Of a stretch of 10,256 nt of DNA, positions 1-6,508 are shown piece after piece (position 1 is the first letter of the stretch; the number at the start of each line of letters is the position of its first letter). Source of the DNA: UBA8522 sp035528895 (GTDB taxonomy: Bacteria; Acidobacteriota; Aminicenantia; Aminicenantales; UBA8522); the NCBI GenBank assembly GCA_035528895.1, contig DATKXS010000185.1, positions 1 through 10,256 on the forward strand. The letters are read 5' to 3'. A program made the position numbers and the translations under genes. The notes under the pieces are model-generated. The model saw only the letters and a program-made list of their open reading frames with translations, was not told where the DNA came from and ran no database searches.

Positions 1-19
1 CTAAATCTGCCTAAATCTG
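1..19. repeat. tandem direct repeat CTAAATCTG at the window edge
   Basis: Two exact copies of CTAAATCTG (1-9 and 11-19) are separated by one base and followed by CTAA. The first copy touches the window edge, so the array may continue to the left. It lies about 80 bases from the break in the tRNA-Arg fragment. Short direct repeats beside an attachment core can be arm-type integrase sites, but no integrase gene is visible here, so this role is only a possibility. Confidence 0.45.
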
Positions 20-50
20 ACTAATGGTGCTTAAAAGAAAAAACACAAAT

Positions 51-80
51 TTCCCCATATGGAAGCGATTTCTAGGGGAA
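51..80. repeat. short inverted repeat TTCCCC/GGGGAA
   Basis: TTCCCC (51-56) and GGGGAA (75-80) form a 6 bp inverted repeat around an 18-base spacer, just beyond the tRNA break. It could be a protein site or chance. There is no U-tract that would make it a terminator. Confidence 0.25.
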
Positions 81-99
81 CTTTGAAAAAAAGAGGATG

Positions 100-140
100 G
101 GATTCGAAGTCCACCGCTCTATCCACTGAGCTACGGGCGC
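100..140 (-). tRNA. truncated tRNA-Arg (anticodon TCG), 5' half only
   Basis: On the minus strand, bases 140 to 100 read as the 5' half of a tRNA. The acceptor strand is GCGCCCG (140-134), followed by TA. The D-stem GCTC/GAGC (131-128 and 119-116) flanks loop AGTGGATA. The anticodon stem is GTGGA (114-110), and the seven-base loop CTTCGAA (109-103) has anticodon TCG, which reads CGA (Arg). Only TCC of the 3' anticodon stem follows. The sequence then becomes CATCCTC and a T-run instead of a variable loop, T-arm and the complementary CGGGCGC acceptor strand, none of which occurs in the 99 bases to the left. The molecule cannot fold as a tRNA. Its promoter is intact, so a real tRNA gene was probably split by recombination or integration at the anticodon loop. 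Confidence 0.75.
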
Positions 141-152
141 GAGACAAGAGCA

Positions 153-181
153 ATATTAGCTTATTGGAGAGCCGATGTAAA
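153..181 (-). promoter_or_regulatory. sigma-70-type promoter of the tRNA-Arg fragment
   Basis: On the minus strand TTTACA (181-176) and TAATAT (158-153) are separated by exactly 17 bases. The -10 box ends 12 bases before the first tRNA base. Spacing and position are what a tRNA promoter should have, which supports the view that a functional tRNA gene once stood here. A nine-base repeat ATTGGAGAG (163-171, 181-189) overlaps it. Confidence 0.6.
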
Positions 182-717
182 TTGGAGAGGATAGGTCACA
201 TTTTGGTCACAATTACCTAGAGCGTGCTTAAGCTAAATTCAGTCATTTATTGATAGGAAACACATTAGAAGACCTCTAATGGACCCAGGGCGACGGATGG
301 GAAATCCGATGATCTGGGGAAATTAAGACTCCCGAGATTATGTGCCCTTTAGCCCAGCCAGCCTCTTCCTGGCATCTTTGACTTCGGACAGGCCGGGATC
401 GGTGCCTCTCCAGATAGGACAGTGCCTATTCCAGAGCCAATTTAAAAACTTAGCCGCCCAATAATCCCGAACTCGGACAACCTGCCTTTTCTCTAAGCTC
501 GAGCGGATCATCCGCTGCCTCTTATAGGGAAGGTGTTTATTGAGTCTCGCAGCGAAAAAAAAGGTGAGCAATCAGGTAGAAAGCATTTTGCACTCGGGAT
601 AAAATAGATAAAGCTCGAACAAGGAGGCCGAACTGCCCGGAGTGATTCACTTTTCGGTTGCTATGCTGTCTGCAAGGACTCCGAGGGCAACACCTTCGGT
701 CATATGCAGGACGGCCC
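182..717. other. stretch without a convincing gene
   Basis: No frame here has a start, ribosome binding site and recognisable product. The stretch holds a short direct repeat GGTCACA (194-200 and 205-211), the possible coding remnant listed separately at 338-571, and an AAGGAGG motif (621-627). That motif has no ATG at a useful distance; the nearest start is a GTG at 642, 14 bases on. No terminator or RNA gene is evident. Confidence 0.5.
338..571 (-). pseudogene. possible C-terminal remnant of a TPR-type protein
   Basis: A 77-codon minus-strand frame ends at 338. Its last part contains DPGLSEVKDARKRLAGLKG, which from memory resembles the C-terminal tail of tetratricopeptide-repeat proteins, where a phrase like F-L-x-L-W-K-D-A-D-P-G-x-x-E-V-E-D-A-R-K-R-L-A-x-L is common. 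Here KFLN is separated from DPGL by a foreign-looking segment (WLWNRHCPIWRGT), and the N-terminal half (MLTFFFAARLNKH) looks non-coding. There is no clear ribosome binding site. The likeliest reading is a decayed gene end. A spurious frame is the alternative. Confidence 0.3.
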
Positions 718-722
718 GGAGG
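718..722 (+). promoter_or_regulatory. GGAGG ribosome binding site ahead of an overlapping micro-frame
   Basis: GGAGG stands 7 bases before an ATG at 730. That ATG opens a 17-codon frame ending at 783, which overlaps the first codons of the lipoprotein gene in another frame. The lipoprotein ATG at 744 has no comparable site of its own (only AAGAG). The site may serve translational coupling from the micro-frame, or it may drive the main gene poorly. Both are inference. Confidence 0.3.
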
Positions 723-743
723 CAGAATAATGAAACAAGAGTT

Positions 744-1556
744 ATGCGCCTGCTTATCGCCGTCACGGGCACGGTTTCGATGACGCTTATTTCCTGCTTC
801 GTTCGACACCCCGCCCCAGTTACGCTACCGACCCCTTCGAGCCCGGCGGCCCGCCCGGGTCCCTGGGACACAACATACGCTCTCTACGATCCGGCGCTTT
901 TCGGACCGGAGAGGCCTCTCGCCGACCTCATCGCTGCCTATGGGCTGCGCCTCCGGGACGGAAAACTCAGGGACGCGCGGCTGCTGCTCAACAAGGCCCA
1001 GCGCCGGCTCGAGCTCTGGGTCGGCCGGAGAATGATCAAGGCCTACCGAATCCAACTGGGTCAAAACCCGACCGGACCTAAGGTGCGTCAGGGCGACTCA
1101 CGCACACCCGAAGGCGAGTACTTCATCTGCGCCCACCGCCGCTCCACGTTCTACCTGGCGCTGTGGATTTCGTACCCGAACCTTGATGACGCGCGCGCAG
1201 GCCTCGAGGCGGGCCGGATCAATCGGCGTCAGCTCGAAGCGATCGCCGCGGCGCTCAAGAAGGGCGAGTGCCCGCCGCAAGACACGAACCTCGGAGGTCT
1301 TTTGTTGCTACACGGCCAGCTCCAGGCGCACACGGCCGAACTGGCGCGAGACCATCGCCGCCGGCCCGGCCAGCTCCGTCCCGGGCTCCAGGTCGGCGAT
1401 GCGGACCCGTCAGAGGTCCGCGAGTTCTATGACTGGACGGATGGCTGCGCCGCGCTCTTCAACCCGGATATCCGCGAGCTCTATGAATTCATCCCCGACG
1501 GCGCCCCGCTGACGATTGTCGCCAACGGCCCGGTCACTCCGCCGCTTACGCGCTAG
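744..1556 (+). CDS. L,D-transpeptidase-family (YkuD/YafK-like) lipoprotein
   Basis: This 270-residue protein carries a YkuD-type catalytic domain, the cysteine fold that makes or cleaves bonds at meso-diaminopimelate in peptidoglycan. ATG 744 is chosen because it gives a lipoprotein signal (MRLLIAV, hydrophobic stretch, lipobox L-I-S-C with Cys18), so the protein should sit in the envelope facing the periplasm. Residues 20-45 are a Pro/Ala-rich linker. The domain shows a strand with ELWVGRRMIKAYRIQLG, then GDSRTPEGEYFI, His190-Gly191 in LLLHG, and the active-site cluster WTDGCAAL with Cys235. The tail FNPDIRELYEFIPDGAPLTI matches the subgroup with a GC-x-A-[VL]-x-N signature. About 45 residues between HG and the Cys are longer and more basic than usual. 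Whether it forms 3-3 crosslinks or acts as a hydrolase like YafK/DpaA cannot be told. An in-frame GTG at 642 would add 34 residues without a signal. Confidence 0.85.
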   Translation: MRLLIAVTGTVSMTLISCFVRHPAPVTLPTPSSPAARPGPWDTTYALYDPALFGPERPLADLIAAYGLRLRDGKLRDARLLLNKAQRRLELWVGRRMIKAYRIQLGQNPTGPKVRQGDSRTPEGEYFICAHRRSTFYLALWISYPNLDDARAGLEAGRINRRQLEAIAAALKKGECPPQDTNLGGLLLLHGQLQAHTAELARDHRRRPGQLRPGLQVGDADPSEVREFYDWTDGCAALFNPDIRELYEFIPDGAPLTIVANGPVTPPLTR

Positions 1557-1712
1557 TCACCTCAGCTTCAGGATGCCCTTTTCCGATGCCTCATCGACCG
1601 GTTCAAATCGGACCCCTTCGTGCAGGCTCTTTTCCAGGAATTCAAGGCAGAGACAACCGAGCAATTGTCTCAGCAGCTTCGGGGAATCATCAGTCAGCGG
1701 AGATAAAAGAAT
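1557..1712 (-). other. unassigned open frame, possibly a gene fragment
   Basis: A 51-codon minus-strand frame runs from just after a TAA (1715-1713) to TGA (1559-1557), ending tail to tail with the L,D-transpeptidase gene. The peptide looks coding in composition (LLRQLLGCLCLEFLEK, then VRFEPVDEASEKGILKLR). It lacks an ATG or GTG; the only usual alternative is TTG at 1664, without a ribosome binding site. It may be the end of a decayed gene or chance. I do not recognise it. Confidence 0.2.
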
Positions 1713-1785
1713 TTACGAGGCCGGTCGGTGCCGGGCCGGGCTTCGTTGACCGTCAGCGGACGGCCTTGAGAATATCTACTGACGC

Positions 1786-1965
1786 TTAACGGTTTCCCCC
1801 TGCTTTTCCGGGACCTTGACCCTGGCCCTGTCCACCGCCCCGGTCTTTCCCCCGGCCTTTCCCACCGCCGGGTCCACGTCCCTGGCCGCCTTGCCCGCAA
1901 CCGCCGCGACCTTTACCTGTACCCGGCCCTTTCCCTGCCGGTCCGGTTCTATCTCCTCTCGGCAT
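1786..1965 (-). CDS. MPRGD-type glycine-rich small protein (DUF5320-like)
   Basis: This 59-residue gene opens with MPRGDRTGPAGKGPGTGKGR, very close to the MPRGDGTGPxGxGPxTGRGxGxC start that defines the DUF5320-type family as I know it. The rest is almost only Gly, Lys, Arg, Gln and Pro with one Cys at residue 23, so the chain is basic and probably disordered. Start choice is firm: AAAGGAGGT (1978-1970) sits four bases before ATG, the best Shine-Dalgarno match in the window. The gene follows the M48 protease on the same strand after a 64-base gap, so co-transcription is possible. The family is poorly characterised. It is often found near NifB/NifX-type iron-sulfur cofactor genes, none of which is visible here. 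The aromatic and methionine residues and the longer tail common in relatives are missing. Confidence 0.7.
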   Translation of the reverse strand: MPRGDRTGPAGKGPGTGKGRGGCGQGGQGRGPGGGKGRGKDRGGGQGQGQGPGKAGGNR

Positions 1966-2029
1966 GTTGACCTCCTTTCGGTTTTTTACCTGTCAAGATG
2001 GCTCCAGCCAGACGGCATTGGAAAAAAAC

Positions 2030-3484
2030 TCATTTCACGACGAGCTTTATGATTGTATTGCCAGGAACGGCATCACCAAGCTGCATCCCATTGATAATCG
2101 CCAGGGCCTCCCATTTATTCTCCGGCCCGCCGAATTTTTGGAGGGCCTGGCGCAAGCTCCCCTGGGTTGTGGTTCTTTTTACGCTCAGACGATCGGCTTT
2201 GACGTTGATTTTATTAGCGTCCGTTAGGTTCTTAAATCGACCCATCGTCTGTTCGAAAACGGACGAATATGCATTAAACCGGGACTGCTCCGTATATCCA
2301 AGAAAAGCATAAACGGTCTGTCCCTTCTGGATGAAATAAGACATGACGCGAATGACACCTTGCTCTGTTGTGACGTCGGAGATTACTCGATGAGCCTGCA
2401 ATCCGTTGACTTGGGTCCTTTCTGATTTTACGACAACGGCTTTGCTTTCATTGATGAACGCTTGGGCTGCAGCCGAGGGAGATTTTTCGGGCGCCATGGA
2501 GAAGAGAATGACCGCATTCTGGTCTTGATTGAACATCTGCACTTGAGATGCCGTGTTGTTGACCTTCCAGCCCGCAGGGACCGGAAACTGAAATCTGAGT
2601 TGAGGGTGATAAAAAATATTGCCTTCGACATAACCCTGGCGCGGATCTTCGCCGAAGACAATTCCATCGATCTGCCTTAAATACTGATCGCGATTTACAG
2701 CAAATTTGGTTTGTTGAATTTTGGCCCGCCATTCCTGAGTATCTCGTTTGATGGCGGCGATTCTATCGGGCGGGTTGGGGTGAGTGGAGAACCACCCCGG
2801 AAGTCCGCCCTGAGCCTCTCCCGGATTTAGCCGTTCTAAGGAGACGAATAAGTTCGCCATATGATTGGCATCGTATCCCGCCTTGGAGGAATATTCGACT
2901 CCCAGGGCATCCGCCTGGCGTTCGTCATCTCTACTGAAGCTCAAAAATAGCATGCCGACACCAAATTCGGCGACGCCGGCGTATTTGCGAAACGTTTTTG
3001 ATAACATGGACCCCAGGCCCAATCCCAATTGGGCAAACTGGACCTTGCTGTACTGTTGGGCGCTGTGACGCGCGGCAATGTGGCCGATTTCATGGGCCAC
3101 TACGCCGGCCAACTCGGCTTCGTCGTTGAGGTAGGCCAATATCCCCCGGGTCAGGTAAACATACCCGCCGGGCACGGCGAAAGCGTTGACGACCGGGCTA
3201 TCCAGCACCTGGATGGTATAGGCCAGATTCGGCTGGTGACTTAAAGCGCCCAATTTTTTTCCTAGGGCGCTGACGTAACGGGCCAGATCGGCATCCTCAT
3301 ATTTGCCGTAGGTCTGCAAAATTTGTGGATTCGCCTGCTTTCCCATCGCTAGCTCGTCAGCTGAGGACATGAGCATGAGTTCCTTTTTGCCGGTGACCGG
3401 ATTAATGGCGCAGGAAACGGGCCAAATGATCAGGGCGATGACGATGGCGCAGACAACGGTTTTTGAAGCGATGTGTCGATCCAT
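2030..3484 (-). CDS. M48-family zinc metalloprotease, lipoprotein
   Basis: This 484-residue protein is a Ste24/BepA-like peptidase, expected in the periplasm and attached to a membrane by lipid, where relatives degrade misassembled envelope proteins. Residues 1-25 form a signal with Cys25 in P-V-S-C, followed by AINPVTGKKELMLMS, the conserved opening of such proteins. The zinc site is HEIGH (131-135) with the third ligand Glu188 in DDERQAD. STHPNPPDR (233-241) is the usual substrate-side motif. The C-terminal 200 residues are an accessory region, ending in a LysM-like IINGMQLGDAVPGNTIIKLV stretch. Start 3484 is preferred over an in-frame ATG at 3511: GGGAG lies seven bases ahead and the signal then begins MDRHIASK. 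One base separates it from the stop of the upstream gene, so the two are probably translationally coupled and share the sigma-54 promoter. It is intact. Confidence 0.9.
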   Translation of the reverse strand: MDRHIASKTVVCAIVIALIIWPVSCAINPVTGKKELMLMSSADELAMGKQANPQILQTYGKYEDADLARYVSALGKKLGALSHQPNLAYTIQVLDSPVVNAFAVPGGYVYLTRGILAYLNDEAELAGVVAHEIGHIAARHSAQQYSKVQFAQLGLGLGSMLSKTFRKYAGVAEFGVGMLFLSFSRDDERQADALGVEYSSKAGYDANHMANLFVSLERLNPGEAQGGLPGWFSTHPNPPDRIAAIKRDTQEWRAKIQQTKFAVNRDQYLRQIDGIVFGEDPRQGYVEGNIFYHPQLRFQFPVPAGWKVNNTASQVQMFNQDQNAVILFSMAPEKSPSAAAQAFINESKAVVVKSERTQVNGLQAHRVISDVTTEQGVIRVMSYFIQKGQTVYAFLGYTEQSRFNAYSSVFEQTMGRFKNLTDANKINVKADRLSVKRTTTQGSLRQALQKFGGPENKWEALAIINGMQLGDAVPGNTIIKLVVK

Positions 3485-3485
3485 T

Positions 3486-3896
3486 TTACGACTCCCGGAA
3501 CAGTTCCCCATCAGGCAATTGGGAATGTTGAGAATTCATATACATTTTATTTAGGACAATCTTGAGATCTGTGAAATTACTGCTTATATGGCTTAAGAAT
3601 CGCGGCAACAAGAGATGGGCAAGTTCTATCGTGCTCTTCTTTCGATCGGGGATAACAAGGACGATATAAATCTCAATGAGCAGCCGGCGGAGCAACTGCA
3701 TCTGCTGAAGCTCTTCTCGGTTCGAAGCTAAGAGAACTGCGATAGAATCCGGTTCTACTGGCATCCGGAGTCTTTCCCTCAAGTCATCCAGTCTTTTGAA
3801 GAGCTCTATTTTGTTTTCCGGGATCACCTTATGAACAGCCGCCTCAAGTCTCTTTTCAGCTTGATCATCCCCACTTGAATAAAAAAGCAGCTGCAT
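3486..3896 (-). CDS. small protein of unknown function, possibly receiver-like
   Basis: This 136-residue protein has no signal peptide, membrane segment or family signature that I recognise. The pattern is alternating: a strand (MQLLFYSS), helix, strand-like SIAVLLASN near residue 50, helix EELQQMQLLRRLL, strand IYIVLVIPD, helix, then LSHISSNFTDLKIVLNKMY. This order resembles a degenerate response-regulator receiver fold, but no phospho-acceptor Asp or Lys can be placed. It is the first gene after the sigma-54 promoter (about 20 bases of leader, AGAGAAA before ATG), and its TAA is one base from the M48 start. Position suggests a partner or regulator of the protease or of the adjacent activator. 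That is inference from context only. Confidence 0.7.
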   Translation of the reverse strand: MQLLFYSSGDDQAEKRLEAAVHKVIPENKIELFKRLDDLRERLRMPVEPDSIAVLLASNREELQQMQLLRRLLIEIYIVLVIPDRKKSTIELAHLLLPRFLSHISSNFTDLKIVLNKMYMNSQHSQLPDGELFRES

Positions 3897-3925
3897 TTGT
3901 TTCTCTTTTTGCCTATTAAATCATT

Positions 3926-3943
3926 GGCAAGAAACATGCCAAA
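3926..3943 (-). promoter_or_regulatory. sigma-54 (-24/-12) promoter
   Basis: The minus strand reads TTTGGCATGTTTCTTGCC (3943 to 3926). Compared with the consensus TGGCACG-N4-TTGCW, the -24 GG and -12 GC are invariant and exactly 10 bases apart. TGGCA, the G of the -24 element and TTGC are kept; the only departures are C to T in CACG and a final C. Transcription starting about 12 bases after the GC would begin near 3916, leaving about 20 bases to the ATG at 3896. A sigma-54 activator gene lies directly upstream. Confidence 0.8.
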
Positions 3944-4076
3944 TTCATAAAACGGGACAATTAGTTTTTTAGGAGTTAGGGAATTGGTTTAGCCGCTTTC
4001 CCCCAGAATCGGCCGTAATTTGTTCTCTTAAACAGCACTTTTTCCAATAAATGAGCACACATTCTCAATCTTTTTA

Positions 4077-4094
4077 GACGCCGTGATCGGCATC
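4077..4094 (-). terminator. hairpin at the end of the activator gene
   Basis: A 7-base stem (GATGCCG/CGGCGTC, one G-T pair) with loop ATCA overlaps the stop codon of the activator. It is followed by TAAAAAG on the minus strand rather than a T-run, so it is not a canonical intrinsic terminator. It may be a weak or Rho-assisted end, or an RNA-stabilising hairpin. Confidence 0.3.
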
Positions 4095-5508
4095 ATACCG
4101 GCCAATGCGCATCAGTTGGCTGGAATTTTCGGAGAAGAGTATAGAATCTGGAGCGAGACAGGCCGGAAATCCGGCAAGCTTTGTTGATATCTCCGCCCAC
4201 AAAAGAGATCAGATCCTTCAGATACTGTCGCTCTGCTTCAGAAACTGCTTCTTTCCGGATTTCTTTCAATTTGGGCGGCATTTCGGGAACGCTCGAGCGT
4301 ACCCCTTGACCCTGGCCGGCCGGCTTCCTCGGGAAAGAGTTTCGGGCCACATGAATACGGATATACGTCGGAAGGTGTTTGGGGAACAGCATGGGTTCAT
4401 CTTTTGCCGAAAGCAAAGCTTTCTCCAGAGCCTGGATCAGTTCTCGCACATTGCCGGGCCATTTATATGCGGTCACGACCTCCCAGAATTCAGGAGAAGC
4501 TTTTTTTAGCACTATTCCAAACCGCTCGCACAAGGCGTTCATATAAAAGACCGTCAATTTTTTGATGTCTTCGAGAAGTTCTCTCAAGGGGGGTAATTCA
4601 ATACTCAGAGTCCGGAGCCGATGGAGCAGATCTTCCCGGAATCGTCCCTCCCGGACCATGCTTTCCAGGTTACGGTTTGTCGCTACCACAAGCCTGAAAT
4701 CGCTCTCGATTTCTTGACGTCCTCCGACAGGACGGAAGCGGTGCTCTTGAATCACCCGGAGGAATCGCTTTTGAACCAAAAAAGGCAGCTCCCCGATCTC
4801 ATCTAAAAAAAGAGTTCCTCCGTCGGCTTGCTTGATCAACCCCTCCTCGCTTCGATCGGCTCCGGTGAAAGCTCCCCGCGCGTGCCCAAAAAGAACGCTT
4901 TCAACAAGCGTCTCGGGAAGCGCCGTGCAGTCAACGACGACAAAATTTCTTTTGGCCCGGGAGCTGTTAGAATGAATAGCCTTTGCAAAAAGCTCTTTCC
5001 CGGTTCCGGTTTCGCCGGTGACGAGAACATTGACGTTGCTGTTGGCGGCCTCGGCCAGAAGTTCCAAACAAGAAGTGATCTTTCGCGAGTCGCCGATAAT
5101 GCCGTTTCTTTTCAAAACGGTCGATGGCTTTCCCGGTCTTCTTTCCGCTCGATATTCCAGAGCCCGGACAATAGGGAGCTTGAGGGTTTCAAACGAAGCC
5201 GGCTTTTCTATATAATCCCAGGCGCCGTTTTGGATGGCGATTTCGGCCTCGTCGGGATCGCCCAGCCCGGTGATCACGATGATTTCCGGCGAAGACCGGA
5301 CGGCTTTGAGCTTCGGCATGATCTCCAAGCCGCTGCCATCGGGCATCTGGACGTCCAGAAAAACGATGTCGAATGGCTCGGATTGGCTCTTCCTGAGCCC
5401 CTCCTGGAGAAGGTGCGTCGAGACGGGGCGATGCCCTAATCGGGTAACGACTTTCGCGATCCAGTCACAAATAAGCTTATCATCATCAATGATCAGAACA
5501 GTCGCCAT
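4093..5508 (-). CDS. NtrC-family sigma-54-dependent response regulator
   Basis: This 471-residue protein has three parts. The receiver (1-120) has the acid pocket DDD 8-10, phospho-acceptor Asp52 in FLDVQMPDG, Thr80 and Lys102 in EKP. The AAA+ domain (about 138-385) has Walker A GETGTGKE (165-172), GARGAFTGA-type loop GAFTGA (212-217) that contacts sigma-54, Walker B GTLFLDE (231-237), a REGRFREDLLHRL segment and WPGNVREL. A Fis-type helix-turn-helix lies at 434-461 (GDINKACRISGLSRSRFYTLLR). All key residues are present, so it should open sigma-54 promoters when phosphorylated. Start 5508 is chosen because the receiver begins MATVLIIDDD with GGAAG four bases ahead; the frame is open further upstream but the added sequence looks untranslated. 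The obvious target is the promoter at 3926-3943. The cognate histidine kinase is not in the window. Confidence 0.95.
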   Translation of the reverse strand: MATVLIIDDDKLICDWIAKVVTRLGHRPVSTHLLQEGLRKSQSEPFDIVFLDVQMPDGSGLEIMPKLKAVRSSPEIIVITGLGDPDEAEIAIQNGAWDYIEKPASFETLKLPIVRALEYRAERRPGKPSTVLKRNGIIGDSRKITSCLELLAEAANSNVNVLVTGETGTGKELFAKAIHSNSSRAKRNFVVVDCTALPETLVESVLFGHARGAFTGADRSEEGLIKQADGGTLFLDEIGELPFLVQKRFLRVIQEHRFRPVGGRQEIESDFRLVVATNRNLESMVREGRFREDLLHRLRTLSIELPPLRELLEDIKKLTVFYMNALCERFGIVLKKASPEFWEVVTAYKWPGNVRELIQALEKALLSAKDEPMLFPKHLPTYIRIHVARNSFPRKPAGQGQGVRSSVPEMPPKLKEIRKEAVSEAERQYLKDLISFVGGDINKACRISGLSRSRFYTLLRKFQPTDAHWPV

Positions 5509-5541
5509 CACACTTCCACTTATTATGATATTTAAGAGACT

Positions 5542-5568
5542 ATTATTATAGAAAAAGAAAATTGTCAA
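5542..5568 (-). promoter_or_regulatory. probable sigma-70-type promoter of the activator gene
   Basis: A perfect TTGACA (5568-5563) precedes an AT-rich stretch on the minus strand. A perfect TATAAT (5550-5545) is only 12 bases away; AATAAT (5547-5542), 15 bases away, is the better-spaced alternative. Eight consecutive G (minus strand, 5577-5570) lie immediately upstream of the -35. The leader to the ATG at 5508 would be about 25-30 bases. Confidence 0.5.
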
Positions 5569-5612
5569 TCCCCCCCCGCGGCTAGCCCGCAGGGAGTTAA
5601 AAGGCCTTCTTC

Positions 5613-6482
5613 TCAGAGGTCGAGGGAGACCTCCTCCCTGTAATCCACGGAGATTCTGGCGCCCGGCTTGGGCTTCAATAGGTCGATAACCCTGAGGAAA
5701 GTCCGGTTGCGTCTCGTCCACATCCGGTTGAGCTTCCGGGCGTAATGGGCGACGCCGACGCTGAGCCACTGGCCCGCGAGAATCTTCCCGAACATCTGTT
5801 TCAAGGAGTAGAACTTCTTGTGACAGTACATTTGGGCTTTTTCCAGGTCAAAGAGCGAAAACCGCGCCGGCTCGAAGACGACATGATGGCCGTCATAGAG
5901 GGCCCAGTCATGGAACCGGAGGCGGTTTTCCTGCGACATCTTTTCATAAAACTCCGACCCGGGCAGGGGGGTCAGGATAAGAAACTGGGTCGTGGACAGC
6001 CGGGATTTCATGGCAAACTTGACCGTCTTCTTGACCGACAGCCAATCGTCCTCGTCAAACCCCAGGACGAACATGCCGTGGATGCCTATTCGGTGCCGGC
6101 GGAGCACCTTGGCCGCCCGGATGAGATCGGCCACGGTCTGCTTCTTCTTCATGCCGTCGAGGCTTCGAGGGTTGACCGTCTCAAAGCCGATGTACACCGT
6201 GTGGCAACCGGCTTTCTTCATCAGCCTGACGAGCTCGCTGTCGCGGGCGAAATCGGCCCGGACCTGAGTCGTCCACTGGAATTTGAACCGCTCCCGAATC
6301 ATGGCCTGAAGCAGCTCCTTGGCCCGCTCCCGGTTGGCGGCAAAATTATCGTCATAGAAAAAAATGGCGTTCTTGGGGTGATCGTATCGGCGGAGCTCCT
6401 CAACGAGCACTAACGGGAAAAGGCAAATTTCAACTCCCCTTTTCGAGCGCTGAGTTATGCCCGCTCGGTGGATCGATCTCAC
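5613..6482 (-). pseudogene. 5'-truncated B12-binding-type radical SAM gene
   Basis: The frame encodes 289 residues whose C-terminal 265 or so are a good match to radical SAM proteins of the cobalamin-binding class. Visible are FFYDDNFAANRERAKELL, FQWTTQVRADFARD, GCHTVYIGFETVNPRSL, HGMFVLGFDEDD and LTPLPGSEFYEKM, in the expected order. The first 20 residues (GTG start, RSIHRAGITQRSKRGVE) do not belong to the family. Homology begins abruptly at about VEELRRYDHPKNA, near 6410. Everything that should precede it is gone: the N-terminal B12-binding domain and the CxxxCxxC motif that holds the catalytic [4Fe-4S] cluster. Without the cluster it cannot cleave S-adenosylmethionine, so it is called a pseudogene although the frame is open. 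A good promoter lies just upstream, so it may still be transcribed. Confidence 0.75.
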
Positions 6483-6508
6483 TGATCAGATCCGTACTAG
6501 AGAGGAAT

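Noticed and set aside
1..140. Intron-containing tRNA-Arg
   Set aside because: A break after the anticodon loop is where bacterial tRNA group I introns insert, but no 3' exon or intron core element is visible in the available 99 bases. It could only be revived by sequence beyond the left edge.
642..743. Upstream extension of the L,D-transpeptidase gene from GTG 642
   Set aside because: The added residues do not resemble an export signal, and the AAGGAGG motif is 14 bases away. ATG 744 gives a proper lipoprotein signal.
4828..5439. 203-codon plus-strand frame and other frames opposite the activator gene
   Set aside because: Antisense shadows of a gene with complete receiver, AAA+ and DNA-binding motifs; no recognisable protein.
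5577..5592. Hairpin around GCTAGC as terminator of the radical SAM pseudogene
   Set aside because: The stem is imperfect and is followed on the minus strand by a G-run rather than a T-run.
5509..5769. N-terminal extension of the activator by 87 codons
   Set aside because: It would read through the promoter region and the G-run, producing Arg/Pro/Gly-rich sequence followed by FFFYNNSLL, unlike any receiver protein. The receiver starts cleanly at MATVLIIDDD.
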